From the NCBI GenBank assembly GCA_003134675.1, contig PLBZ01000044.1:3291-12535 (forward strand): a DNA stretch of 9,245 nucleotides, in the 5' to 3' direction. The notes under the pieces are model-generated. The model was not told the DNA's origin, ran no database searches, and saw nothing but the letters and a program-made list of their open reading frames with translations. The first letter of the stretch is position 1, and the number at the start of each line of letters is the position of its first letter. This document shows, piece after piece, positions 1 through 5,826 of the stretch. The position numbers were made by a program, and so were the translations under genes. Source of the DNA: Solirubrobacterales bacterium (GTDB lineage Bacteria > Actinomycetota > Thermoleophilia > Solirubrobacterales > Solirubrobacteraceae).

Positions 1-105
1 CTCGGCAAGATCTCGATCCTCGTGGGAGCAGACTCCGAGGGCCAGGGCAAGAGTGATTCGGCCCCCGCCCACCCCGGAGCGATCCACGCGGAGGTTGGCG
101 CCTGA
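1..105 (+). CDS. ccr: C-terminal tail of a reductase, probably crotonyl-CoA carboxylase/reductase (partial)
   Basis: Frame 1 is open from the window edge to TGA at 103-105 and gives 34 residues beginning LGKISILVGADSEGQG. This GK-hydrophobic strand followed by an acidic EGxG stretch resembles the last strand and tail of crotonyl-CoA carboxylase/reductases (family pattern GKVGVLxxAxEEGLG, recalled from memory). That enzyme reductively carboxylates crotonyl-CoA to ethylmalonyl-CoA with NADPH and CO2. The identification rests mainly on context: the next same-strand metabolic gene is ethylmalonyl-CoA mutase, the usual neighbour of ccr in actinobacteria. The fragment is too short for certainty and could be the tail of another medium-chain dehydrogenase/reductase. 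Its TGA shares the A with the ATG of the next gene, so the two are probably co-translated. Confidence 0.5.
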   Translation, partial: LGKISILVGADSEGQGKSDSAPAHPGAIHAEVGA

Positions 106-476
106 TGGCCGGCACGGTAATCATCCCTTGGTATGCCACAGGATTTCGCGCCGATGACTTTGAGGCAGACCTAAACAAGGTCGCTGCCACCGCCCTGCGT
201 TATAACGCGAGCTCCTACGCGGTCTACCGGGCACGCGATGACCGCTACAAGTTCCAGCAGCTCGCGAGCTTCGAGGAGAAACTCGACTGGGAACGCTACT
301 GGGAAGGTCCTGAGATGACCGACTTCCGCGTGATCCACTCCAGCTGGTACCAGATCCCAGTGCTCTACGGATGGTGGGACCTCACCGCCGGCGGCGCACT
401 CGTCACCCCTGCCAACGGGCACGCCAACGGCGCCGGCAACGGCGCGCCCCGCATCGTCGAAGGCGAGAGCGCTTAG
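105..476 (+). CDS. Unknown 123-residue Trp/Tyr-rich protein between ccr-like tail and ecm
   Basis: Function not recognised. The protein opens with a beta-strand (TVIIPWYATGF), followed by a helix (about 16-32), a strand containing YAVYRARDD, a strand with KFQQLASF, a helix rich in Trp (DWERYWEGPE, 61-70) and a last strand ending WYQIPVLYGWWDL (81-93). This order is compatible with a dimeric alpha+beta barrel (ABM-like) fold, but that is only a fold guess. Six Trp in 123 residues is high. Residues 102-116 form an Ala-Asn-Gly-rich tail that looks disordered. ATG overlaps the upstream stop by one base (TGATG), and GGAGG at 90-94 is a usable though distant ribosome site, so it is likely coupled to the upstream gene. 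Its stop overlaps the clpS stop on the other strand. Position between two apparent ethylmalonyl-CoA pathway genes suggests an accessory role, which is inference. That it is a real gene is well supported by the coupling and the coherent composition. Confidence 0.8.
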   Translation: MAGTVIIPWYATGFRADDFEADLNKVAATALRYNASSYAVYRARDDRYKFQQLASFEEKLDWERYWEGPEMTDFRVIHSSWYQIPVLYGWWDLTAGGALVTPANGHANGAGNGAPRIVEGESA

Positions 477-763
477 CCCTGCTCGAGGGGCGCCATCGTC
501 AGCCCGGCGCCCTTCAACTGTTCCCAGTAGTGCTCGGCTGTCTCCTGATGGCCGCTGTACACGATCGCCTGGCCGGAGCTGTGGATCACGTGGGCGAGCT
601 GGTGCCCGCGCTCCAGGGTCGTCGCAGGGATATACCGCGCGAGCGTGCGTGCGACGTGGTCGAAGGTGTTGTGGTCGTCGTTGCGCACGATCACCCTCCA
701 CGAGTCGCCCAAGCCGCTGCCCGGCGATCCGATCCGTGGCAGCTCGCTCGTTTGACCCGTCAT
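473..763 (-). CDS. clpS: ATP-dependent Clp protease adaptor ClpS
   Basis: This 96-residue cytoplasmic adaptor binds N-degron substrates and delivers them to the ClpAP/ClpCP unfoldase-protease. The core is clear: SWRVIVRNDDHNTFDHV (21-37) carries the Asn-Asp-Asp of the N-degron pocket (N28, D29, D30), and IHSSGQAIV (60-68) carries the conserved pocket His (H61). The C-terminal AEHYWEQLKGAGLTMAPLE is typical of actinobacterial members. Length matches the family. ATG at 763-761 is chosen over an in-frame TTG at 793, because a -10-like hexamer (TATCCT) lies between the two and would put transcription start at or just before the ATG; no free-standing Shine-Dalgarno precedes it. The gene is divergent from ecm, with an intergenic gap of only 38 bases, and converges on the 123-residue gene with overlapping stops (TAA at 475-473). 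A role for it in mutase-pathway control is not implied by the sequence. Confidence 0.95.
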   Translation of the reverse strand: MTGQTSELPRIGSPGSGLGDSWRVIVRNDDHNTFDHVARTLARYIPATTLERGHQLAHVIHSSGQAIVYSGHQETAEHYWEQLKGAGLTMAPLEQG

Positions 764-779
764 CCTGCGCCAGGATAAT
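752..779 (+). promoter_or_regulatory. Probable ecm promoter (-35/-10)
   Basis: -35 TTGACC (752-757, five of six to consensus), 16-base spacer, -10 GATAAT (774-779, five of six). The -35 lies inside the 5' end of clpS, and the -10 overlaps the clpS -10 on the other strand, so polymerase could probably occupy only one direction at a time. It predicts a 5' leader of about 15 bases before the ATG at 802, with no Shine-Dalgarno in it. A competing -10 is TACAAT at 789-794. Confidence 0.5.
762..776. repeat. Perfect inverted repeat in the clpS-ecm divergent promoter
   Basis: ATCCTG (762-767), three-base spacer CGC, CAGGAT (771-776): perfect 6-base arms. It overlaps the clpS start codon and lies in the spacer and -10 of the putative ecm promoter, where a dimeric regulator could block both directions. 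Part of the symmetry comes from the clpS start region itself, so an operator role is only a suggestion. Confidence 0.4.
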
Positions 780-800
780 GCCCAGCCGTACAATTGTCAG
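772..800 (-). promoter_or_regulatory. Probable clpS promoter
   Basis: Read on the minus strand: -35 CTGACA (800-795, five of six to TTGACA), a 17-base spacer, then -10 TATCCT (777-772, four of six to TATAAT). The expected start point falls around 766-763, at the clpS ATG, so the transcript would be leaderless or nearly so. Assigned by eye only. Confidence 0.5.
789..794 (+). promoter_or_regulatory. Alternative ecm -10 element for a leaderless transcript
   Basis: TACAAT matches TATAAT at five of six bases and ends seven bases before the ecm ATG at 802. That is the spacing expected if transcription starts on the start codon, and the missing Shine-Dalgarno fits. No good -35 is present at 16-18 bases upstream, which is common for actinobacterial -10-only promoters. 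The hexamer partly coincides with the 8-base palindrome ACAATTGT (790-797). Confidence 0.4.
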
Positions 801-801
801 T

Positions 802-2817
802 ATGAGCGGCGATCAAGCCCCACGGCTGGAAAAGCCTGACCAGCCCTGGATGATGCGCACCTACGCCGGGCACTCCACGGCCAAGGCATCCAATGAGCTC
901 TATCGGGGCAACTTGGCCAAGGGACAGACTGGGCTCTCGGTGGCTTTTGACCTGCCCACCCAGACCGGATATGACCCCGACGACGAGCTCTCGCGCGGAG
1001 AGGTGGGCAAGGTCGGCGTTCCCGTGGTCCACCGCGGCGACATGGCCACCCTGATGGACGGTATTCCGCTCGGGGAGATGAACACCTCGATGACGATCAA
1101 CGCCACCGCCGCTTGGTTGCTGGCGCTGTACATAGTGGCCGCCGAGGAGCAGGACGTAGCCCAGGAGCAGCTGCAGGGGACCACCCAGAACGACATCATC
1201 AAGGAGTTCTTGGCGCGGGGCACCTACGCCTTTCCCCCCGCTCCCTCGATGCGACTGATCGCCGACATGATCGCCTACACGGTCGAGCATGTCCCCAAGT
1301 GGAACCCGATCAACATCTGCTCCTATCACCTGCAGGAGGCGGGAGCGACCCCGGTACAGGAGATCGCCTATGCGATGAGCAACGCGATCGCCGTACTCGA
1401 TGCGGTGCGCGAGCGCGTCGCCGAGGAGCGCATGAGCGATGTGTTCGGGCGCATCTCGTTCTTTGTCAACGCCGGGGTGCGGTTTATTGAGGAGCACGCC
1501 AAGCTGCGTGCGATGTCGATCCTGTGGGAGCAGCTCGGTCGCGAGCGCTACGGGGTCAGCGACCCTCGCCATCTGCGCTTTCGCTACGGCGTGCAGGTCA
1601 ACTCGCTCGGGCTAACGGAGGCCCAGCCCGAGAACAACGTGCAGCGCATCGTCCTCGAGGCGCTGGCAGTCACACTCGGACGAGACGCGCGTGCTCGAGC
1701 CATCCAGCTGCCGGCCTGGAACGAGGCGCTCGGCCTGCCCCGTCCCTGGGACCAGCAGTGGTCGCTGCGCATCCAGCAGGTCCTCGCGTATGAGACTGAC
1801 ATCCTCGAGTACCCCGACATCTTCGAGGGCTCGAAGGTCATGGAGAGCCTGGTGGCCGAGCTGCTGGAGGGCGCTCGCGCAGAGATGGCGGTGGTCGCCG
1901 AGCATGGCGGCGCGGTCGAGGCCGTCCCCTACATGAAGGGCGCACTGGTGGACTCCCATCGCCAGCGTATCGAGCGCATCGAGTCCGGTGATCTGACCGT
2001 GGTCGGCCAAAACCGCTTCGTCGAGACGGCTGTCTCGCCGCTGACAGCCGACGCCGAGGGCGGCATCCTCGTCGTCGATCCCGCTGTGGAGGCGCAGCAG
2101 ATCGAGGCCGTACGCCGGTGGCGCTCCGAGCGCGACCAAACGGCGGTGGACGCGGCCCTGTCCGACCTGGCCCGGGTCACGGGCGAGGAGAGCTCTCAGG
2201 AGAACCTGATGATCCCGACGATCGCCGCCGCACGCGCCGGCGCCACCACGGGCGAGTGGTCCCGCACACTGCGCGAGGTGTTCGGCAGCTACCGCGCCCC
2301 CACGGGCGTCGGCGAGGCCAGCGGCGTGGCAGCTAGTGAGGATCTGCGCGAGTTGCGCGATCAGGTGGCAAAGCTAAAGGAGCACCTGGGACGCAGGCCA
2401 AAGATCCTGGTTGGTAAGCCTGGCCTTGATGGGCATTCAAACGGGGCTGAGCAGATAGCGGTGCGCGCCCGCGACTCGGGCATGGATGTGGTCTATGAAG
2501 GCATTCGTTTGACACCCGCACAGATCGCTGCCTCAGCGCTGCAGGAGGGTGTGCACGTGATCGGCTTGTCGATTCTCTCAGGCTCTCACCGCGAGCTGAT
2601 TCCTGCGGTAATGAAGGCCCTGGGAGAGGCGGGGGTAAAGGCTCCGGTAGTGGTGGGCGGGATCATCCCTGACCAGGATGTCGCCGCTCTACAGCGGGCA
2701 GGCGTGGCCGCCGTCTACACGCCTAAGGACTTTGACATCAACCGCATCATGCATGACATCGTCAAGCTGGTGAGTAACGGAAACGGCCAGGTCTCCTCGC
2801 CCAACGGCGCGGCGTGA
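802..2817 (+). CDS. ecm: Ethylmalonyl-CoA mutase, coenzyme B12-dependent (MeaA type)
   Basis: A 671-residue single-chain acyl-CoA mutase predicted to convert (2R)-ethylmalonyl-CoA to (2S)-methylsuccinyl-CoA in the cytoplasm. The N-terminal mutase barrel (about 15-500) has RTYAGHST, VAFDLPTQTGYD (48-58) and MNTSMTINATA (93-103), signatures of the Ecm/MeaA clade rather than methylmalonyl-CoA mutase. Y21, R139 and H176 fall at the same spacing as the substrate-contacting Tyr89, Arg207 and His244 of Propionibacterium methylmalonyl-CoA mutase. The C-terminal B12 domain (about 530-660) has K539-xxx-D543-x-H545-xx-G; His545 is the lower cobalt ligand. It also has GLSILSGSH and VVVGG. The tail (661-671) is Asn/Gly-rich. 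ATG 802 is chosen because homology begins just after it; the open frame back to 649 runs through clpS and reads as nonsense. meaB overlaps its end by four bases (GTGA). Other acyl-CoA mutase activity is possible but less likely. Confidence 0.95.
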   Translation: MSGDQAPRLEKPDQPWMMRTYAGHSTAKASNELYRGNLAKGQTGLSVAFDLPTQTGYDPDDELSRGEVGKVGVPVVHRGDMATLMDGIPLGEMNTSMTINATAAWLLALYIVAAEEQDVAQEQLQGTTQNDIIKEFLARGTYAFPPAPSMRLIADMIAYTVEHVPKWNPINICSYHLQEAGATPVQEIAYAMSNAIAVLDAVRERVAEERMSDVFGRISFFVNAGVRFIEEHAKLRAMSILWEQLGRERYGVSDPRHLRFRYGVQVNSLGLTEAQPENNVQRIVLEALAVTLGRDARARAIQLPAWNEALGLPRPWDQQWSLRIQQVLAYETDILEYPDIFEGSKVMESLVAELLEGARAEMAVVAEHGGAVEAVPYMKGALVDSHRQRIERIESGDLTVVGQNRFVETAVSPLTADAEGGILVVDPAVEAQQIEAVRRWRSERDQTAVDAALSDLARVTGEESSQENLMIPTIAAARAGATTGEWSRTLREVFGSYRAPTGVGEASGVAASEDLRELRDQVAKLKEHLGRRPKILVGKPGLDGHSNGAEQIAVRARDSGMDVVYEGIRLTPAQIAASALQEGVHVIGLSILSGSHRELIPAVMKALGEAGVKAPVVVGGIIPDQDVAALQRAGVAAVYTPKDFDINRIMHDIVKLVSNGNGQVSSPNGAA

Positions 2818-3776
2818 GCACAGAAGGAGCCGCGTTGGGCGTTCGTTTACGCGAACGCGACCTAACCGCGGCGCCCGCGACGCTAAACCTGTTGGAGAGC
2901 ACCACCCCAGCTGATCGTGAGCAGTCCGCGGCACTCCTGCGCGAGGTCTCGCCCGGAGCGCTGGGAGGCGAGGCGCCGGGACACGTCATCGGGATCACCG
3001 GACCGCCGGGCGCCGGCAAGTCGACGCTGCTCTCGGCGCTGCTTCACGCTTGGCGCGAGCAGGGTCGCACTGTGGCGATGCTAGCCGTCGACCCGAGCTC
3101 GCGGCGCTCGGGCGGCGCGCTGCTGGGCGACCGCGCCAGGATCGACTTCGACGCCGCCGATCGAGGAGTCCTGATCCGCTCGACCGCCGCCGGGGAGCGC
3201 CTGGGGGGACTGGCGTGGCCGACCCGCGCCGCCGCCCACGCGCTGGCGGCGGCGTTCGACGTGGTGGTGATCGAGACGGTTGGAGTGGGCCAGGCCGAGA
3301 CGGAGATCGTCGACGTGGCCGACACCGTCGTCGTGGTCGTTCAGCCCGGCGGCGGTGATGCCCTGCAGTTCCTGAAGTCCGGCATCATGGAGATCCCCGA
3401 CGTGCTCGTCGTGACCAAGGCCGACCTCGGCCAGCTCGCGACACGTACCCGGCGCGATCTGAGCGCGGCCCTGCGCTCGCTCGGCTCACGCTCTACGCCC
3501 GTGCTAGCGGTTGCCTCACTCCCACCGCCACAGGGCGTCGAGGAGCTGATCGCGGCGCTCGAGGAGCACCGCACCGGTACGGACCTGGCGGGTCGACGAC
3601 TACGCGCACGTCGCGCGAGCGCGTTGGCCGACTACACGCACGAGCACGGCGATCGCGGGCTGCGCGCGCTGGGTGGCCGCCACGCCGCGGGGGCCCTGCT
3701 GGCCGAGCAGGACCCTGGCCTGGACGTGCCCGCGCTCGTCGCCGCGCTGGAGCAAGGCGCGGACCGATCGTCATGA
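2814..3776 (+). CDS. meaB: MeaB-family GTPase, chaperone of the B12-dependent mutase
   Basis: A 320-residue SIMIBI-class P-loop GTPase of the MeaB/ArgK family. It gates cofactor loading of B12 mutases and protects them from inactivation. Visible motifs: Walker A GPPGAGKST (63-71), family signature DPSSRRSGGALLGDRARID (93-111), switch/Walker B region ETVGVGQAE (154-162) and base-specificity motif TKAD (201-204). TKAD replaces the NKAD common in MeaB; TKxD occurs in related SIMIBI GTPases, so GTP use is still expected. Length fits the family. GTG at 2814 overlaps the ecm TGA, with no clear Shine-Dalgarno, indicating translational coupling, and the partner is therefore almost certainly the adjacent mutase. 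A TTG eight codons in is an alternative start. The 3' end overlaps the next small gene as ATGA. The C-terminal third is Arg/Ala-rich and contains the likely dimerisation arm. Confidence 0.95.
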   Translation: MSTEGAALGVRLRERDLTAAPATLNLLESTTPADREQSAALLREVSPGALGGEAPGHVIGITGPPGAGKSTLLSALLHAWREQGRTVAMLAVDPSSRRSGGALLGDRARIDFDAADRGVLIRSTAAGERLGGLAWPTRAAAHALAAAFDVVVIETVGVGQAETEIVDVADTVVVVVQPGGGDALQFLKSGIMEIPDVLVVTKADLGQLATRTRRDLSAALRSLGSRSTPVLAVASLPPPQGVEELIAALEEHRTGTDLAGRRLRARRASALADYTHEHGDRGLRALGGRHAAGALLAEQDPGLDVPALVAALEQGADRSS

Positions 3777-3934
3777 GGCGCGGTGTACTGATCGACTTGC
3801 TGATGATCGTCGGGGCGTTCGTGCTTGCGAGCGCGCTTGCCGGCGCGCTCGGCGCAGCCAACTTCGGCACCGCGCTCGCGTTCGGACAGATCGCGCTCGC
3901 CGCTACCACCGTCTACGTGCTCCTCAAGCGCTGA
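3773..3934 (+). CDS. Small two-helix membrane protein (53 residues), unknown
   Basis: This short frame runs from ATG 3773 to TGA 3932-3934. The protein begins MRRGVLIDLLMIVGAFVLAS and has two hydrophobic spans, about 5-28 and 33-51, joined by a short GAANFG turn, and ends in Lys-Arg. The N-terminal MRR and C-terminal KR suggest both ends face the cytoplasm. Its ATG overlaps the meaB TGA (ATGA), and its stop lies seven bases before the next gene, so it appears to be a true operon member. No catalytic or metal-binding residues are visible. It could be a small partner of the following DipZ-like membrane protein, or unrelated; no function is assigned. Existence is supported by the overlap, by the clean helix-turn-helix hydrophobic pattern and by the lack of any other gene in the interval. 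Confidence 0.75.
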   Translation: MRRGVLIDLLMIVGAFVLASALAGALGAANFGTALAFGQIALAATTVYVLLKR

Positions 3935-3941
3935 CGCCACG

Positions 3942-5744
3942 TTGGTCCTGATCCTCTTTGCCATCCTCGCCGGCGCGGGCACCGCGCTGTCACCGTGCGT
4001 TCTGCCGGTGTTGCCCGCGCTGCTGTCAGCCGGTGGCGTGGGGGGACGGCGGCGCCCCCTGGGGGTGGTGCTCGGGCTGACTGTCACCTTCACCGTCACG
4101 ATCGTTGGGATCGCCAAGGTCGTGGGCGGCGTCGGTCTCGGCTCGGATCCGCTGCGCGACGTCGCCGTGGTCGTGCTGCTCGTCTCCGGGGTGGCGCTGC
4201 TCGTACCGGGCGTCGGCGATCGCTTGGAGGCACGAATGTCGCGGCTGGCGCGGTTCGGGGTGGGCGGGATCCGAATCAGCGTCGGGGACGGCTTCGGATC
4301 GGGTCTACTCGTCGGCGCCGCGCTCGGGTTCGTCTACACCCCCTGCGCCGGCCCGATCCTCGCGGCCGTCATCTCGGTGAGCGCCGCCAGCGGGCGCACC
4401 GTGGCGGTGGCGATCGCCTACGCGCTCGGCTCCGCGGTCGTGCTGCTCGGGCTGACCCTCGGCGGCAGGGCGCTGTTCGACCGCGTGCGCCAGGCCGGCC
4501 GGGGCCCGCTCCTACAGCGGACGCTCGGCGCGATCATGCTGCTGACGGCGATCGCGATCATCGCAAACCTCGACGTCAAGTTCGATCAGCTGGTGGCCGA
4601 ACGCATCCCCGACGTCAACCTCACCGCCAGCATCGAGAAATCCCATGCCGTGCAGAGCCGCCTGTCCGAGATCAGCGGACACAGCACCAAGTTCCAGCAG
4701 AGCGCCTCGACGCCCTCCGCACCGCGCAGCGCCAGCCAAGCCAGCCTGCTCGCGATCGCCCATGGACTGCCCAACGTCGGCACCGCGCCGGATTTCACCA
4801 ACACCGAGGAGTGGTTCAACACGGGGGTGGGCGGGCACCAAAACAAGCCCCTTACACTCGCCTCCTTGCGGGGGCGTGTCGTGCTCGTCGACTTCTGGAC
4901 ATACACCTGCATCAATTGCATCCGCACGCTGCCCTACCTGAAGGCGTGGGACGCGACCTACCGCGGCCAGGGCCTCACGATCGTCGGCGTAGAGACACCG
5001 GAGTTCGCGTTCGAGCGCGACGCCTCCAACGTCGCCAACGCGATCGGGCAGTTCGGTATCCGCTACCCGGTCGCCCAGGACAATGAAATGGGCACATGGA
5101 ACGCCTATGGCAACCAGTACTGGCCGGCGGACTACCTGATCGATGCCAAGGGGCAGGTGCGCTACGCGGCCTTTGGGGAGGGCGATTACTCAAAGACCGA
5201 AACCGCGATCCGCGCGCTGCTCGCCGAAGCCGGTCACAGCGTCGCCGGCCACAGCCACCCGACCAACGTGATCGTGCCCAGCCAAGAAGCTACTCCGGAG
5301 ACCTATCTGGGAACGGCCCGCGCGCAGGGCTGGGTAAACGGGCCGATCGCAGGGCGGCACGACTACGGCGCAGGCCACCCCGCCCCCCTGGCCGTCAACG
5401 ACTTCGCCTTCAGCGGCACCTGGAGCACCTCCGCCCAGCCCGTCACCGCAATATCGGATGCCCGCCCGTCCGCCCCCCACCCACCCGGGATCGACGTCGA
5501 GTTCCAGGCCAAGAACGTGTACCTCGTGCTGAGCTCGGCCGGGGGCGTCCCGCGACCGGTGCAGGTGCTGCTGGACGGCCGTCCAGTCTCCGCGGCGGAC
5601 GCCGGGGCCGATGTGCGGGGCGCCACCGTCACAGTCAAGGGCCAGCGCCTCTACACGCTCGTCTCCCTCCCCCACGCCGAGCGCCATCGCCTTAGCCTGC
5701 GCTTCGCGCCCGGAGTGACGGGGTATGCCTTTACGTTTGGGTAG
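3942..5744 (+). CDS. dipZ: DipZ-like fusion: CcdA membrane domain, thioredoxin-like domain and C-terminal binding domain
   Basis: Predicted to move reducing equivalents from cytoplasmic thioredoxin across the membrane to an extracytoplasmic thioredoxin-like domain. Residues 1-208 form a six-helix CcdA unit with paired redox cysteines in SPCVLP (C19) and TPCAGP (C135). A polar linker (209-279, Ser/Ala/Gln-rich) follows. A TlpA/thioredoxin-like domain spans about 280-435, with VDFWTYTCINC (C323, C326) and YWPADYLID carrying the cis-Pro. About 450-600 is a beta-rich domain like the carbohydrate-binding-type C-terminus of mycobacterial DipZ. The full domain order matches DipZ at 600 residues. TTG 3942 is the most upstream in-frame start after the preceding stop and begins directly in the first helix (MVLILFAILAG). 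No Shine-Dalgarno is seen, so re-initiation from the upstream gene is likely. A longer frame from 3825 overlaps the small gene and lacks family resemblance. Substrate (cytochrome maturation, secreted thiols) is not determinable here. Confidence 0.9.
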   Translation: MVLILFAILAGAGTALSPCVLPVLPALLSAGGVGGRRRPLGVVLGLTVTFTVTIVGIAKVVGGVGLGSDPLRDVAVVVLLVSGVALLVPGVGDRLEARMSRLARFGVGGIRISVGDGFGSGLLVGAALGFVYTPCAGPILAAVISVSAASGRTVAVAIAYALGSAVVLLGLTLGGRALFDRVRQAGRGPLLQRTLGAIMLLTAIAIIANLDVKFDQLVAERIPDVNLTASIEKSHAVQSRLSEISGHSTKFQQSASTPSAPRSASQASLLAIAHGLPNVGTAPDFTNTEEWFNTGVGGHQNKPLTLASLRGRVVLVDFWTYTCINCIRTLPYLKAWDATYRGQGLTIVGVETPEFAFERDASNVANAIGQFGIRYPVAQDNEMGTWNAYGNQYWPADYLIDAKGQVRYAAFGEGDYSKTETAIRALLAEAGHSVAGHSHPTNVIVPSQEATPETYLGTARAQGWVNGPIAGRHDYGAGHPAPLAVNDFAFSGTWSTSAQPVTAISDARPSAPHPPGIDVEFQAKNVYLVLSSAGGVPRPVQVLLDGRPVSAADAGADVRGATVTVKGQRLYTLVSLPHAERHRLSLRFAPGVTGYAFTFG

Positions 5745-5762
5745 AAAGACACACACGGAATC

Positions 5763-5776
5763 GATGCTTTAGCATC
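5763..5776. repeat. Small perfect hairpin in the dipZ-secreted protein gap
   Basis: GATGC (5763-5767), loop TTTA with its flanks, GCATC (5772-5776); the symmetry extends to six-base arms, GATGCT and AGCATC. It starts 19 bases after the dipZ stop. There is no U-run and the stem is short, so it is at best a weak terminator or a protein site. The rest of the 82-base gap (5745-5826) shows no convincing promoter. GGGGGG at 5815-5820, six bases before the next ATG, probably serves as the ribosome site. Confidence 0.35.
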
Positions 5777-5826
5777 CCGGCCGACTCAGTCAACGGCATC
5801 GGATCAGCTACCTCGGGGGGCTATCA

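Noticed and set aside
171..701. 176-codon minus-strand frame overlapping clpS and the 123-residue gene
   Set aside because: It reads clpS in the wrong frame; Arg/Ala-rich nonsense.
371..778. 135-codon plus-strand frame over the clpS antisense
   Set aside because: Arg-rich composition and complete overlap with the well-identified clpS.
764..793. TTG-initiated ten-residue extension of ClpS
   Set aside because: It would include the putative clpS -10 and has no ribosome site; ATG 763 gives the usual family length.
649..801. N-terminal extension of the ecm frame
   Set aside because: It passes through clpS on the opposite strand and encodes Arg/Ser-rich sequence unlike any mutase; mutase homology begins after ATG 802.
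764..801. B12 riboswitch upstream of ecm
   Set aside because: Only 38 bases separate the clpS and ecm starts, far too short for a cobalamin aptamer, and no B12-box-like sequence was seen.
760..1572. 270-codon minus-strand frame across the clpS start and the ecm 5' half
   Set aside because: It lies opposite strongly conserved mutase sequence, and its own translation resembles no protein family.
3825..3941. N-terminal extension of the DipZ-like frame
   Set aside because: It overlaps the small membrane gene in another frame and gives a polar Arg/Ser-rich leader not expected before the first CcdA helix.
3995..5086. 363-codon plus-strand frame inside dipZ
   Set aside because: Almost pure Arg/Gly/Ala/Pro composition, a frame-shifted shadow of the CcdA-thioredoxin coding sequence.
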